In this document: positions 55,619-63,876 of the stretch, piece after piece
Position numbering within the stretch: the first letter of the stretch is position 1
How the letters are laid out: every line of letters starts with the position of its first letter
Source of the DNA: Ferrimonas marina
Lineage (GTDB): Bacteria; Pseudomonadota; Gammaproteobacteria; Enterobacterales; Shewanellaceae
DNA length: 64,000 nt
Reading direction: 5' to 3'
Assembly (NCBI RefSeq): GCF_900129905.1
Contig: NZ_FQXG01000004.1
Coordinates: forward strand, 412,664 to 476,663
Program-made: the position numbers and the translations under genes
Notes under the pieces: generated by a model
What the model saw: only the letters and a program-made list of their open reading frames with translations
Database searches by the model: none
Told to the model about the DNA's origin: nothing

Positions 55619-57322
55619 TCAGTTAAAGCGACCTACCGCCTGGTACTCAGACTGGTAGCGCGCCTCGAAGGCCTCTTCGCTCAGCGGCTCACCAGGGATC
55701 AGCAGCGGCTCCAGACGAGACTGCGGGATCTCCTTCTCAACCCAGTGGTCGTTGGCGATCAGCTGGTTGGCTTCGCCGGCAGCCAGGGCGTGCAGGAACT
55801 GCGGGTCTTGCTGGTCAGACAGCACAAAAGACTGACGGGTAATCATGCCGCCCAAGGCGGAGAAGGTCAGCTCTTCCGGCACGTCCGGGATGAAGAAGGT
55901 GCCGTGGCTGTAACCGGGACCCGGAGGCAGCGGCCAGGGGGTATCGGTTTCATCTGCTTGGAGGTGCTCTGCCATAGCGTAGACGTTGCGGTAGATGTAC
56001 TTACAGTTGGACTTCTCCACACACTCGCCGTTGAAGTTGCCGGTGCCGGTAAAGTAGCGCGCACTGTAGTGAGCAGCAAACTTACCGGTCTCAAGCATCT
56101 CTTCCTCCGCCAGCTCGTAGCTCAGATCATTCAGGTTGCACTCCGGAGTGATATCAACAACGCCGGAGATGGCAATGAAGGTTTCGAAGTCCAGTCGGCC
56201 ATCAGTAGCATCATGGATGATCTCGCGCAGGTTAGGGATATCCAGGCCCGGGAAGCGGTCGACCAGATCCTGGTAGGACTGCAGAATGTTGCCCAGGTTA
56301 TGGCCGCAGTAGATCTTGTTCATCATGAACGGGTAGGTCACCCCTTCCGTGTACCCGGTAGGGATACCGATGACATTGAAATCCCAACCGTCTTCCGCAA
56401 ACTCGAAGTTGTTGTTGAGAGCCAGCAGCTCGCCCGCCATCTGAGCTACACGCTGAGCAAAGAAGTCGTTCTCAACTACGTGCTCGAAGCTGGCCAGGTT
56501 GATGCCACCGTTTTCAATTGCATTGACCAGGTTCACCATCGGATTGAGATCCTCGGTGCTGGGGGTATCGATGGCCATGCGGGTCGGGTAGTTGGCGTAC
56601 TGCAGCTGAATGGCGGCCGCCGGCAACGTGCCCTCCAGAGTGTCATGAAGCCAAACTTGCTCGGCATCACTGTCCAGCGCCACCTCAACCATCTCACCGC
56701 TTTCCAGCTCACGGCTGTCGATCAGTTGAGTGCCCACCAGCTTGTCGTTTTGGTAACCCGCCACCATCACCGGACCGTTGTGGGCCAGGGTCAGAGTGTC
56801 CTGGCTGTCATCCAGCAGGGCGAAGTGGTTGGCATTAAGGCTGTCGGCGGCAGAGACGTTGCTCAGGCCAAGCTCGGTGGTCTTGCCTTCGATGGCACCA
56901 CACTGGGTGTAGGCGGCTTCGTCGATCCACTGCAGCTTCACCTTGGAGGCGATGCCTTCACCAGCGAACATCGCCAGTTCAAAGGTGGAGGCGTCCCAGT
57001 GGGCGTAGTCCACTTCCGGGGCATACAGATAGGTAACGTACTTGGCGGTCAGCGGCAGCTTCACGTCCAGATCAATGAAGCCCTGCTCGTCGGTGTAGCG
57101 CGGCTCACCGATCACGGCGCCGGCCTCGTCCTGGAATACGTACTTGATGCCCGGGATGCCGCAGTTAGGCTTGAGCTCAGAGGCGATATAGAGGCCCTTC
57201 TTTACCGGGGCTACCTCACCGGCGTCCGGAAACTCCGGGCCAGTGGGGTTGTCGTTGGGGTTGTTGCTGTTACAGCCCGCCAGCAGCAGGCCTACGGCGG
57301 AAGCCAGAACCAATTTTTTCAT
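55619..57322 (-). CDS. Large lipoprotein paired with a TonB-dependent receptor, family unknown
   Basis: A 567-residue protein. The lipoprotein signal is MKKLVLASAVGLLLAGC (Cys17), followed by an Asn/Pro-rich tether. The mature part holds Cys in LKPNCGIPG, YTQCGAIEG, KIYCGHNLG, ITPECNLND, FNGECVEKSNCKY, probably disulfides. It has no recognised domain. The C-terminal half is enriched in acidic residues and contains NKIYCGHNLGNILQSY and HYSARYFTGTG. It follows the receptor gene by 56 nt with a hairpin between, and shares its Fur-type control by inference. A surface lipoprotein that captures or strips the receptor's substrate is the natural model, but this is inference. Confidence 0.7.
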   Translation of the reverse strand: MKKLVLASAVGLLLAGCNSNNPNDNPTGPEFPDAGEVAPVKKGLYIASELKPNCGIPGIKYVFQDEAGAVIGEPRYTDEQGFIDLDVKLPLTAKYVTYLYAPEVDYAHWDASTFELAMFAGEGIASKVKLQWIDEAAYTQCGAIEGKTTELGLSNVSAADSLNANHFALLDDSQDTLTLAHNGPVMVAGYQNDKLVGTQLIDSRELESGEMVEVALDSDAEQVWLHDTLEGTLPAAAIQLQYANYPTRMAIDTPSTEDLNPMVNLVNAIENGGINLASFEHVVENDFFAQRVAQMAGELLALNNNFEFAEDGWDFNVIGIPTGYTEGVTYPFMMNKIYCGHNLGNILQSYQDLVDRFPGLDIPNLREIIHDATDGRLDFETFIAISGVVDITPECNLNDLSYELAEEEMLETGKFAAHYSARYFTGTGNFNGECVEKSNCKYIYRNVYAMAEHLQADETDTPWPLPPGPGYSHGTFFIPDVPEELTFSALGGMITRQSFVLSDQQDPQFLHALAAGEANQLIANDHWVEKEIPQSRLEPLLIPGEPLSEEAFEARYQSEYQAVGRFN

Positions 57323-57353
57323 GTTGATCTCGTTTCAATCTTGGAGAATACAG

Positions 57354-57372
57354 CGGGGGGCGAGGCCCCCCG
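57354..57372. other. Hairpin between receptor and lipoprotein genes
   Basis: CGGGGGGC / GCCCCCCG, 8-bp stem with a GAG loop and no T run. It overlaps neither gene and lies just before the lipoprotein ribosome site (TTGGAG-type sequence downstream on the minus strand). It may stabilise or partly attenuate the transcript. Confidence 0.55.
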
Positions 57373-57378
57373 ACTCGA

Positions 57379-59598
57379 TCAGAAGGCCAGTTTCACGCTG
57401 ACGTTGAAGTAGCGGCCCGGTTGGGTCAGGTCGGACTCAACGGTACCGGCGGCTTCCAGCAGGGCTTGGGCTTGACCAGCCACATCGGCGTAATCGATGT
57501 ATTCCTTGTCAAACAGGTTGAACACGCCCGCACGCAGGGACAGGTTCTGGGTCAGCTCCATGTTGGCGGTCAGGTCCACCAGGGCGTAGCCGGCGGTGGT
57601 GTAAACGCGGTTGTAGAAGTCGTTGCCCGGAACCACGTCCAGATCGGTGGTGCGATCCATCTTGTCGGCAAAGCGTACCGCCAGGCCCATATCGGCGCTG
57701 CGACCGGCCAGCTCGGTGTAGTAGTTGGCGCCGACGGTGCCCTTGGTGGGGCTGACGGTGTTGAGGTAGTCGCCGTTCTCATCTTCGCCGTGGGTGTAGG
57801 CGATGTTACCGAACACCTGGAAGTTGTTGCTGAACCAGTGGCTGGCCTGGGCTTCGAAGCCGTACAGGGTCACCTCTTTACGGTTGATGTAGCGGTACTC
57901 CAGGGAGTCCGGCTTACCCACACCGGTCATGCCGACGAATTCCCAATCGATGAAGTCTTCAACCTGGGTGTAGAAGCCAGTCAGCTCATAGCTGGTATCA
58001 CGGTGGTTACCACGGACACCGATCTCCAGGGTGTTGCTCTGCTCGGACTTAAGATCGTAGTTGGGCAGGACCTTCACCAGCGGCATGGCGCCGTCTTTGA
58101 TCTCCAGCTCGCCCCATTTCACGTCAGCGGTGGGCATCATGTGGCCGTAGGCGTACTGGGCGTAGACGCTGACGTCGTCGCTCATGTGGTACACCATGCC
58201 GATTTTCGGTGACCAGAAGCCTTCGCTCATCTGCTCAAAGTTGGCGGGATCGCGACCGGCGTCGGCAGCCTGCTGCTGATCCGGGGTGTTGCGGTAGTAG
58301 TCGTAACGCAGGCCGGCCACCAGGTTCAGCTTGCCGTCCATCAGCAGGATGTCGTCCTGGATGAAACCACCGACACGCAGGGATTCGGTATCGGCAAAGG
58401 CGAACAGATCGGTGTCGCTGGGCTGCCACATGCCGTTGTTCAGCACCTGGTAGTCACGGGGACGGCTCATCTCGGATTGCTCAACATCCACACCGTAGGT
58501 GATGTTGTGGCCGTAGTTATCGCTGCCGATGAACTTGCTGAAGGTACTGGCCAGGCCGTAGCGCTCTTCGGTGAACTCGTAGTCGCGCACCTCGTACTTG
58601 TCACGGCCGATGGTGCCCTGCTCACCCCAGTAGTAATCGCGGTGCTCAGTCTGATCGGTCATGCCGTAGTAGAGGGTGATGTCCATGGCGTCATGCGCCA
58701 CGGTGGCTTTATCAGAGCGGTAGCGCAGTGAGCCGTTGAACACCTCGGTCTGACGATCGTAATCGATGGAACGCATGTTGTTGCCGGTGCTGTTCCAGTC
58801 CTGCTCCCAGCGGTCCAGCTGCTGGTTGAGGTAGTCCAGGGTCAGCTGGATGTTGGAGGTGTCGTTGATGTAGTACTTGGACTTCACCAACAGGCTGTCG
58901 GTAGTCAGATCGGAATCCGGCAGGGTCTCATCGTAGTTCTGCTGCTCCTCACCCTCGCGACGCTGGTAGCTGACCAGGTGCTCGAAATCGCCAAAGGCGT
59001 GGGCCAGGGTAAAGCCGGCGGTGTACTCGTTGTTCAGACCGGTGTAGCCGGCGTTGGCAGAGAAGTAGCCGGTTTCACCCATCAGGTAGTCGGAGGCGTC
59101 CTTGGTGTTCATCACCACCACGCCACCCAAGGCGTCGGAGCCATACATAGTGGATGCGGCCGCCTTGACCACCTCAACCTGTTTCAGGCCTTCCACCTCG
59201 ATCAGACCACGACCGGTGCCCTCAGCACCGGGACCCAGCGGAGAGGAGTACTGGTTGTTCACCCGTACGCCGTCCTTAACCATCATCACCCGGTTACCAC
59301 CGATTCCACGGATGGTCACGGAGGTGGGCTTACCGGCACCGCCTTTCACGTCCACCGCCGCTTCGTTGCGGAACAGGGAGGAGAAGTCGGTGCTCATGTT
59401 GCGCTGGATCGCTTCCTCGTCGATCACCACCACGGAGCCGGCAACGCTGTCCAGGCTCTGCTCCAAGCGAGAACCGGACACCACCATTACTTCGGTGGCC
59501 TGTCGATGTTGAGGTTCGGCTTCCTCTGCCAGAACGGAAGGGGCGGTGAAGGCGCTGGCCACGGCCAGGCTCACCAGGGAAAGCTGAGTGCATTTCAT
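57379..59598 (-). CDS. TonB-dependent outer membrane receptor
   Basis: A 739-residue receptor with signal peptide MKCTQLSLVSLAVASAFTAPSVLA. The TonB box region is around ATEVMVVSGSR and the plug domain spans about 45-155 (SVTIRGIGGNRVMMVKDGVRVNNQY, VEVVKAAASTMYGSDALGGVV). A 22-strand barrel ends in LAF, with the C-terminal FNLFDKEYIDYADV motif. The plug and the stretch YAYGHMMPT...LPNYDLKSEQSNTLEIGVRG resemble the heme/hemoglobin receptor group, whose FRAP and NPNL motifs lie here, but both motifs are altered. Two Fur-like boxes upstream support iron control. The substrate is not proven. Confidence 0.88.
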   Translation of the reverse strand: MKCTQLSLVSLAVASAFTAPSVLAEEAEPQHRQATEVMVVSGSRLEQSLDSVAGSVVVIDEEAIQRNMSTDFSSLFRNEAAVDVKGGAGKPTSVTIRGIGGNRVMMVKDGVRVNNQYSSPLGPGAEGTGRGLIEVEGLKQVEVVKAAASTMYGSDALGGVVVMNTKDASDYLMGETGYFSANAGYTGLNNEYTAGFTLAHAFGDFEHLVSYQRREGEEQQNYDETLPDSDLTTDSLLVKSKYYINDTSNIQLTLDYLNQQLDRWEQDWNSTGNNMRSIDYDRQTEVFNGSLRYRSDKATVAHDAMDITLYYGMTDQTEHRDYYWGEQGTIGRDKYEVRDYEFTEERYGLASTFSKFIGSDNYGHNITYGVDVEQSEMSRPRDYQVLNNGMWQPSDTDLFAFADTESLRVGGFIQDDILLMDGKLNLVAGLRYDYYRNTPDQQQAADAGRDPANFEQMSEGFWSPKIGMVYHMSDDVSVYAQYAYGHMMPTADVKWGELEIKDGAMPLVKVLPNYDLKSEQSNTLEIGVRGNHRDTSYELTGFYTQVEDFIDWEFVGMTGVGKPDSLEYRYINRKEVTLYGFEAQASHWFSNNFQVFGNIAYTHGEDENGDYLNTVSPTKGTVGANYYTELAGRSADMGLAVRFADKMDRTTDLDVVPGNDFYNRVYTTAGYALVDLTANMELTQNLSLRAGVFNLFDKEYIDYADVAGQAQALLEAAGTVESDLTQPGRYFNVSVKLAF

Positions 59599-59631
59599 AG
59601 ATTGGGACCTATCGATTCATTCGGCCTAAAG

Positions 59632-59650
59632 ACGAATGATTATCACTACC
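59632..59650. promoter_or_regulatory. Fur-type box upstream of the TonB-dependent receptor
   Basis: On the minus strand GGTAGTGATAATCATTCGT matches the 19-bp Fur consensus GATAATGATAATCATTATC at 14 positions, with the core TGATAATCATT intact. It lies 34 nt upstream of the receptor ATG. Confidence 0.7.
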
Positions 59651-59957
59651 TTTGTTTTAATCTGGGCACAGTCTATCAACGTGATTTAAGAAAAAGGTTG
59701 CACCAGCTCTCGTTTTTTTTCGTTTAGTCAGTGGTTTTAGCCCCAAATGTTGCAGCTAATAGTGATTCTCATTTGATGCTTGAGGGCGGTCACATTGGGT
59801 GTTACCGCAGGCGGATTGATTGTTTGTTAATCAGGGGGGATTGTTGCCTTTGGGTGACAGATCCTGCGATATGGTAAAACCCGACCATCCGGGGCAAGCA
59901 AAACGCCAATCCATCAGGTAAAATTGCGGTTTTCTCGCACACAACTGTGGAACACAC
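59651..59957. other. Divergent intergenic region, receptor / ettA
   Basis: About 300 nt, AT-rich near the receptor. It contains a second, weaker Fur-like sequence (59758-59776, 12 of 19 matches: AATAGTGATTCTCATTTGA). The ettA side must hold its promoter, but I see no clean -35/-10 pair. No gene is supported. Confidence 0.45.
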
Positions 59958-61622
59958 ATGGCTCAGTTCATCTATTCCATGCTGCGCGTTGGTAAGGTCG
60001 TCCCGCCAAAGCGCCATATCCTGAAAGACATCTCTCTCTCCTTCTTCCCCGGCGCCAAGATCGGTGTCCTGGGTCTCAACGGTGCCGGTAAGTCCACCCT
60101 GCTGCGGATCATGGCCGGCGTCGATACCGAGTACGAAGGTGAGGCCCGTCCGCAACCGGGCATCAACGTAGGTTACCTGCCGCAGGAGCCGCAGCTGGAC
60201 CTGAACAAGACCGTTCGTGAGGTGGTTGAAGAGTCGGTGGCGGACGTCAAGAACGCCCTGACCCGCCTGGACGAGGTGTACGCTGCCTACGCCGATGAGA
60301 ACGCCGACTTCGATGCCCTGGCCAAGGAGCAGGGGGAGCTGGAGAACATCATCGCCGCCAAAGACGGCCACAACCTGGAAAACGCGCTGGAGCGTGCTGC
60401 CGACGCCATGCGTCTGCCGCCCTGGGATGCCCGCATTGAGCACCTGTCCGGTGGTGAGCGCCGCCGTGTGGCGCTATGCCGCCTGCTGCTGGATAAGCCA
60501 GACATGCTGCTGCTGGACGAGCCCACCAACCACCTGGACGCCGAGTCCGTGGCCTGGCTGGAGCGCTTCCTGGTGGAATACACCGGCACTGTTGTGGCCA
60601 TTACCCACGACCGTTACTTCCTCGACAACGCCGCAGGCTGGATCCTGGAACTGGACCGTGGCGAAGGGATCCCGTGGGAGGGCAACTACTCCTCCTGGCT
60701 GGAACAGAAAGAGAACCGCCTGGAGCAGGAAGCCGCCCAGGAAAAGGCCCAGATGAAATCCATCCAGAAAGAGCTGGAGTGGGTGCGTCAAAATCCGAAG
60801 GGGCGTCAAGCCAAGTCCAAGGCTCGTATGGCCCGCTTCGAAGAGCTCAACTCCACCGAGTTCCAGAAGCGCAACGAGACCAACGAGCTGTTCATCCCGC
60901 CGGGTCCGCGCCTGGGTGACAAGGTGCTGGAGGTTGAGAACCTGTCCAAGTCTTACGACGGCCGGGTGCTGATCGACGACCTCTCCTTCTCTATCCCCAA
61001 GGGCGCCATTGTCGGCATCATCGGCCCCAACGGCGCCGGTAAGTCCACCCTGTTCCGCATGATGAGCGGTCAGGAGCAACCGGACTCCGGCACCATCACC
61101 CTGGGTGATACCGTCAAGCTGGCTTCCGTTGACCAGTTCCGCGACAGCATGGACGACAGCAAGACCGTGTTCCAAGAGGTCGCCGACGGCCAGGATATCC
61201 TCAAGATCGGTAACTTCGAGATCCCGGCCCGCTCCTACGTCGGTCGTTTCAACTTCAAGGGCTCCGACCAGCAGAAGCGCGTCGGTGAGCTGTCCGGTGG
61301 TGAGCGTGGCCGACTGCACCTGGCCAAGCTGCTGCAGGCCGGTGGCAACATGCTGCTGCTGGATGAGCCGACCAACGACCTGGACATCGAGACCCTGCGT
61401 GCGCTTGAAAATGCCCTGCTGGACTTCCCCGGCTGCGCCATGGTCATCTCGCACGATCGCTGGTTCCTCGACCGCGTGGCCACCCACATCCTGGACTACC
61501 GGGACGAAGGCAAGATCAACTTCTTCGAAGGCAACTTCAACGAGTACGCCGACTGGATGAAGAAGGAGCAGGGGGTCGACATCACCCAGCCCCACCGCCT
61601 CAAGTACAAGCGCATCGACTGA
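59958..61622 (+). CDS. ettA: Energy-dependent translational throttle protein EttA
   Basis: A 554-residue ABC-F protein (E. coli EttA 555). Two ATPase domains: Walker A GLNGAGKST and GPNGAGKST; signatures LSGGERRRVAL and LSGGERGRLHL; Walker B LLLLDEPTNHLD and LLLLDEPTNDLD. The P-site tRNA interaction motif lies between them (about 240-305: KENRLEQEAAQEKAQMKSIQ, WVRQNPKGRQAKSKARMARFEELN). It binds the ribosomal E site and links translation to the ATP/ADP ratio. Confidence 0.97.
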   Translation: MAQFIYSMLRVGKVVPPKRHILKDISLSFFPGAKIGVLGLNGAGKSTLLRIMAGVDTEYEGEARPQPGINVGYLPQEPQLDLNKTVREVVEESVADVKNALTRLDEVYAAYADENADFDALAKEQGELENIIAAKDGHNLENALERAADAMRLPPWDARIEHLSGGERRRVALCRLLLDKPDMLLLDEPTNHLDAESVAWLERFLVEYTGTVVAITHDRYFLDNAAGWILELDRGEGIPWEGNYSSWLEQKENRLEQEAAQEKAQMKSIQKELEWVRQNPKGRQAKSKARMARFEELNSTEFQKRNETNELFIPPGPRLGDKVLEVENLSKSYDGRVLIDDLSFSIPKGAIVGIIGPNGAGKSTLFRMMSGQEQPDSGTITLGDTVKLASVDQFRDSMDDSKTVFQEVADGQDILKIGNFEIPARSYVGRFNFKGSDQQKRVGELSGGERGRLHLAKLLQAGGNMLLLDEPTNDLDIETLRALENALLDFPGCAMVISHDRWFLDRVATHILDYRDEGKINFFEGNFNEYADWMKKEQGVDITQPHRLKYKRID

Positions 61623-61639
61623 TCCGCCGTACCCACAAA

Positions 61640-61666
61640 AAAACGCCGGCAGCCGCCGGCGTTTTC
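61640..61666 (+). terminator. Terminator of ettA
   Basis: Stem AAAACGCCGGC / GCCGGCGTTTT with a 4-nt loop, 17 nt after the stop. Confidence 0.92.
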
Positions 61667-61711
61667 TTATGCTCACATTCCATCTCGTGACGCGACAAGG
61701 CGTCAGCCCTG

Positions 61712-61907
61712 CGCCTAGTACCTAGCACCTAACGCCAAGTTCCCAGCCTCTAGCACCTAGCATCTAGCACCTAGTACCCAGCGCCTAACGCCCAGCTCCT
61801 AGCACCAAGCTCCTAACACCTAGTGCCGAGCTCCCAGCTCCTAGCTCCTAGCTCCTAGCTCCTAGCTCCTAGCTCCTAGCTCCTAGCTCCTAGCTCCTAG
61901 CTCCTAG
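61712..61907. repeat. 28-unit heptanucleotide tandem repeat (CTCCTAG)
   Basis: Exactly 196 nt, 28 head-to-tail 7-bp units with no slippage in phase. The last ten (61838-61907) are perfect CTCCTAG. The first 18 are degenerate, mostly NNCCTAG, NNCCCAG, NNCCTAA or NNCCAAG, with change concentrated in the first two positions. The array fills most of the space between the ettA terminator and the lyase gene, and its final unit supplies the TAG stop codon of that gene on the minus strand. Ten perfect units create many CTAG sites, a tetranucleotide usually rare in such genomes. Confidence 0.95.
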
Positions 61908-63856
61908 TTTTCCACCTCTCCATAGAAGCTGTGCAACCACTCCTCCAGGCGGGTGTAGCCGGACTCCATCACCTCGTTGTAGTTGGCGGGGATCTCCAGC
62001 TCGCGCTGGTTTTGTTTCATATCCGGCCAACCGCCAGCATTGCGGGTGCAATCGATCTCCACCGCGTAGCGGCTGCTGCTGGTGGGGGTTGTGTTCCAGC
62101 TTTCATTGACCGACACCTTGAACGAGCTATCCGACGGGCAGCTGTTGCCGGAGGTGATGGTGCGGGACTCCCCCTCCCCCGGACCGCTGGTGATGCGAAT
62201 GGTACGCCCCTCGTTGCCCTCCTTGGAGTCATCACAGTCGTCGTTATCCAGGCTCAGGGTGATGCTGGAGCCGCTGGCACTGATCACCTTGCCGGTGGGA
62301 TAGAGGATGGTCTCCGGCCCCACGCAATCCTTAAGCCGTCCGGTGCGGGTACGGATCTCATTGATGATCCGCTCATCGGTGGCGTCCCGGTCCGCCGGAC
62401 GGGCACCGGCATTGGCCAGCAGCTCCCGCTCGACGTCTTCTGTAGGCAGCACATCCAACCCGTCGAGCCAGATGGGGATCTCCTTAACCCGGAAGCGATC
62501 GGCGCCGTCACTGCGAACGAACACACAAGGCCAGCTGTCGTTCTTATAGTCGCCACAGACGTTCTCCTCGATATACACCTTGGAGTTGTCCCGCTTGGTC
62601 TGGATGATGGCCCACTGGTCATCCTGGTTGGAGCCATAGAGGGTGTCCTCTCCGGGGATCCGTACGTTATTCATGGTGGTGTTGATGCGGTGCTCGTCAT
62701 CGTAGAAGGAGCGCTGATCCAGCCCCCACACCCGGTGGCCCACCTGGGCGGTGTTGTAGCTGAGGTTGTTGGTAAAGATCCCCCGCGGGGTCACATCCAG
62801 CGGGCCGCGGTCATCCACATGGGCAATCACGTTACGGTGGTACAGCGCCCACTTGGCGATGATCATCGCCCCCTTGGAGTGCTTACCCTTGGCGTGCAGG
62901 CTGTAGTTGAGCGCTTCGGCGATCAGGTTATTGCTGACGGTGACATTGGAGACCATGTCGGTCACCGAGAACGCCTCGTCGATGCTCCAGCTCACCGACA
63001 GGTGATCCAGCACAATGTTCTCCTTATCGTGCGGCGGATCCTTGTAGCGACCGCCGATCATCAGCAACGAGTCCCGCTCACTGGGTTGTGAACCGTCGGC
63101 ATCGTCCCCCACTCGCACCCGGATGTGCTGGATCAGCACATCGTCTGCGTTGATCCGCAGAACGTGGTCCCGCAGGGTGATGCCGGGACTGGGGGCAGTC
63201 TGGCCGGCGATGGTGATGTAGTCGTTGCTGATGCTCAGGCGGCTGGTCAGATCGATGTAGCCACTGACCTCGAACACGCAAGTTCTCGGGCCACTGGCCT
63301 CGACACACTGGCGCAGCGAGCCATCACCGCTGTTGTTGAGGTTAGTGACGGTGTACACCGTGGTGCGCGGCTCCGACAGGTTGCGGCCGCTGCCCGCCGG
63401 GGTATCCATGCCCCAGCCCACCTGGCAGGGGATGATCGGCAGGGGTTCACTGGGCTCGCAGACGTAATGATCCGGCATATCGGGATCTTCCGGCGGATCA
63501 GGCGGGTCCACCGGTGGCTCAACCGGTACCTCAGGCTCTCCCGGATCTACCGGATTGCCGGGCTCGCCTGGATCAGGATCCGTCGGAGGCTCTATGGGCT
63601 CGCCAGGATTTGGCGGCAGCACTGGCGGCACCCCCGGGTCGGGCGGGTCGATAGGCGGAGGATCGATGACCGGCGGATCCACCGGCTCTTCAGGGTCCGT
63701 TGGCGGTACCCCTGGATCCGGCGGGTCAATGGGCGGATCCACCGGTTCTTCCGGATCCGTGGGCTCCTCTGGCGTCGTGCTGCTGTCGCTGCAGGCACCG
63801 ATTGTCGTTGCCAGCAACAGCGCTAACAGCGCCGCCTTGATACGCGTCGTTTCCAT
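61904..63856 (-). CDS. Pectate-lyase-like (PL1 superfamily) lipoprotein
   Basis: A 650-residue exported protein. The lipoprotein signal is METTRIKAALLALLLATTIGAC (Cys22), followed by a ~115-residue linker of Pro, Asp, Glu and Gly with repeated DPEEPVDPP and PPDPGVPP. From about residue 150 a right-handed beta-helix of the pectate lyase type shows VYTVTNLNNSGDGSLRQCV, VFEVSGYIDL, YITIAGQTAPSPGITLRDHVLRI, DDVLIQHIRVRVGDD, NIVLDHLSVSWSIDEAF and NNLIAEALNYS. The C terminus reads GYTRLEEWLHSFYGEVEN. It probably cuts a uronic-acid polymer; the substrate is not known. A paralogue lies directly upstream. Its stop codon lies in the tandem repeat. Confidence 0.85.
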   Translation of the reverse strand: METTRIKAALLALLLATTIGACSDSSTTPEEPTDPEEPVDPPIDPPDPGVPPTDPEEPVDPPVIDPPPIDPPDPGVPPVLPPNPGEPIEPPTDPDPGEPGNPVDPGEPEVPVEPPVDPPDPPEDPDMPDHYVCEPSEPLPIIPCQVGWGMDTPAGSGRNLSEPRTTVYTVTNLNNSGDGSLRQCVEASGPRTCVFEVSGYIDLTSRLSISNDYITIAGQTAPSPGITLRDHVLRINADDVLIQHIRVRVGDDADGSQPSERDSLLMIGGRYKDPPHDKENIVLDHLSVSWSIDEAFSVTDMVSNVTVSNNLIAEALNYSLHAKGKHSKGAMIIAKWALYHRNVIAHVDDRGPLDVTPRGIFTNNLSYNTAQVGHRVWGLDQRSFYDDEHRINTTMNNVRIPGEDTLYGSNQDDQWAIIQTKRDNSKVYIEENVCGDYKNDSWPCVFVRSDGADRFRVKEIPIWLDGLDVLPTEDVERELLANAGARPADRDATDERIINEIRTRTGRLKDCVGPETILYPTGKVISASGSSITLSLDNDDCDDSKEGNEGRTIRITSGPGEGESRTITSGNSCPSDSSFKVSVNESWNTTPTSSSRYAVEIDCTRNAGGWPDMKQNQRELEIPANYNEVMESGYTRLEEWLHSFYGEVEN

Positions 63857-63876
63857 TCTCTCCGTCCCTCTCAGCC

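Noticed and set aside
55517-57412. 631-codon open frame on the plus strand
   Set aside because: Antisense of the lipoprotein gene; no ribosome site or family match, and the lipoprotein has a proper signal peptide and terminator.
60474-61676. 400-codon open frame on the minus strand
   Set aside because: Antisense of ettA, running into its terminator.
61712-61907. CRISPR array
   Set aside because: Units are 7 bp and directly abutting, with no spacers, and there are no cas genes.
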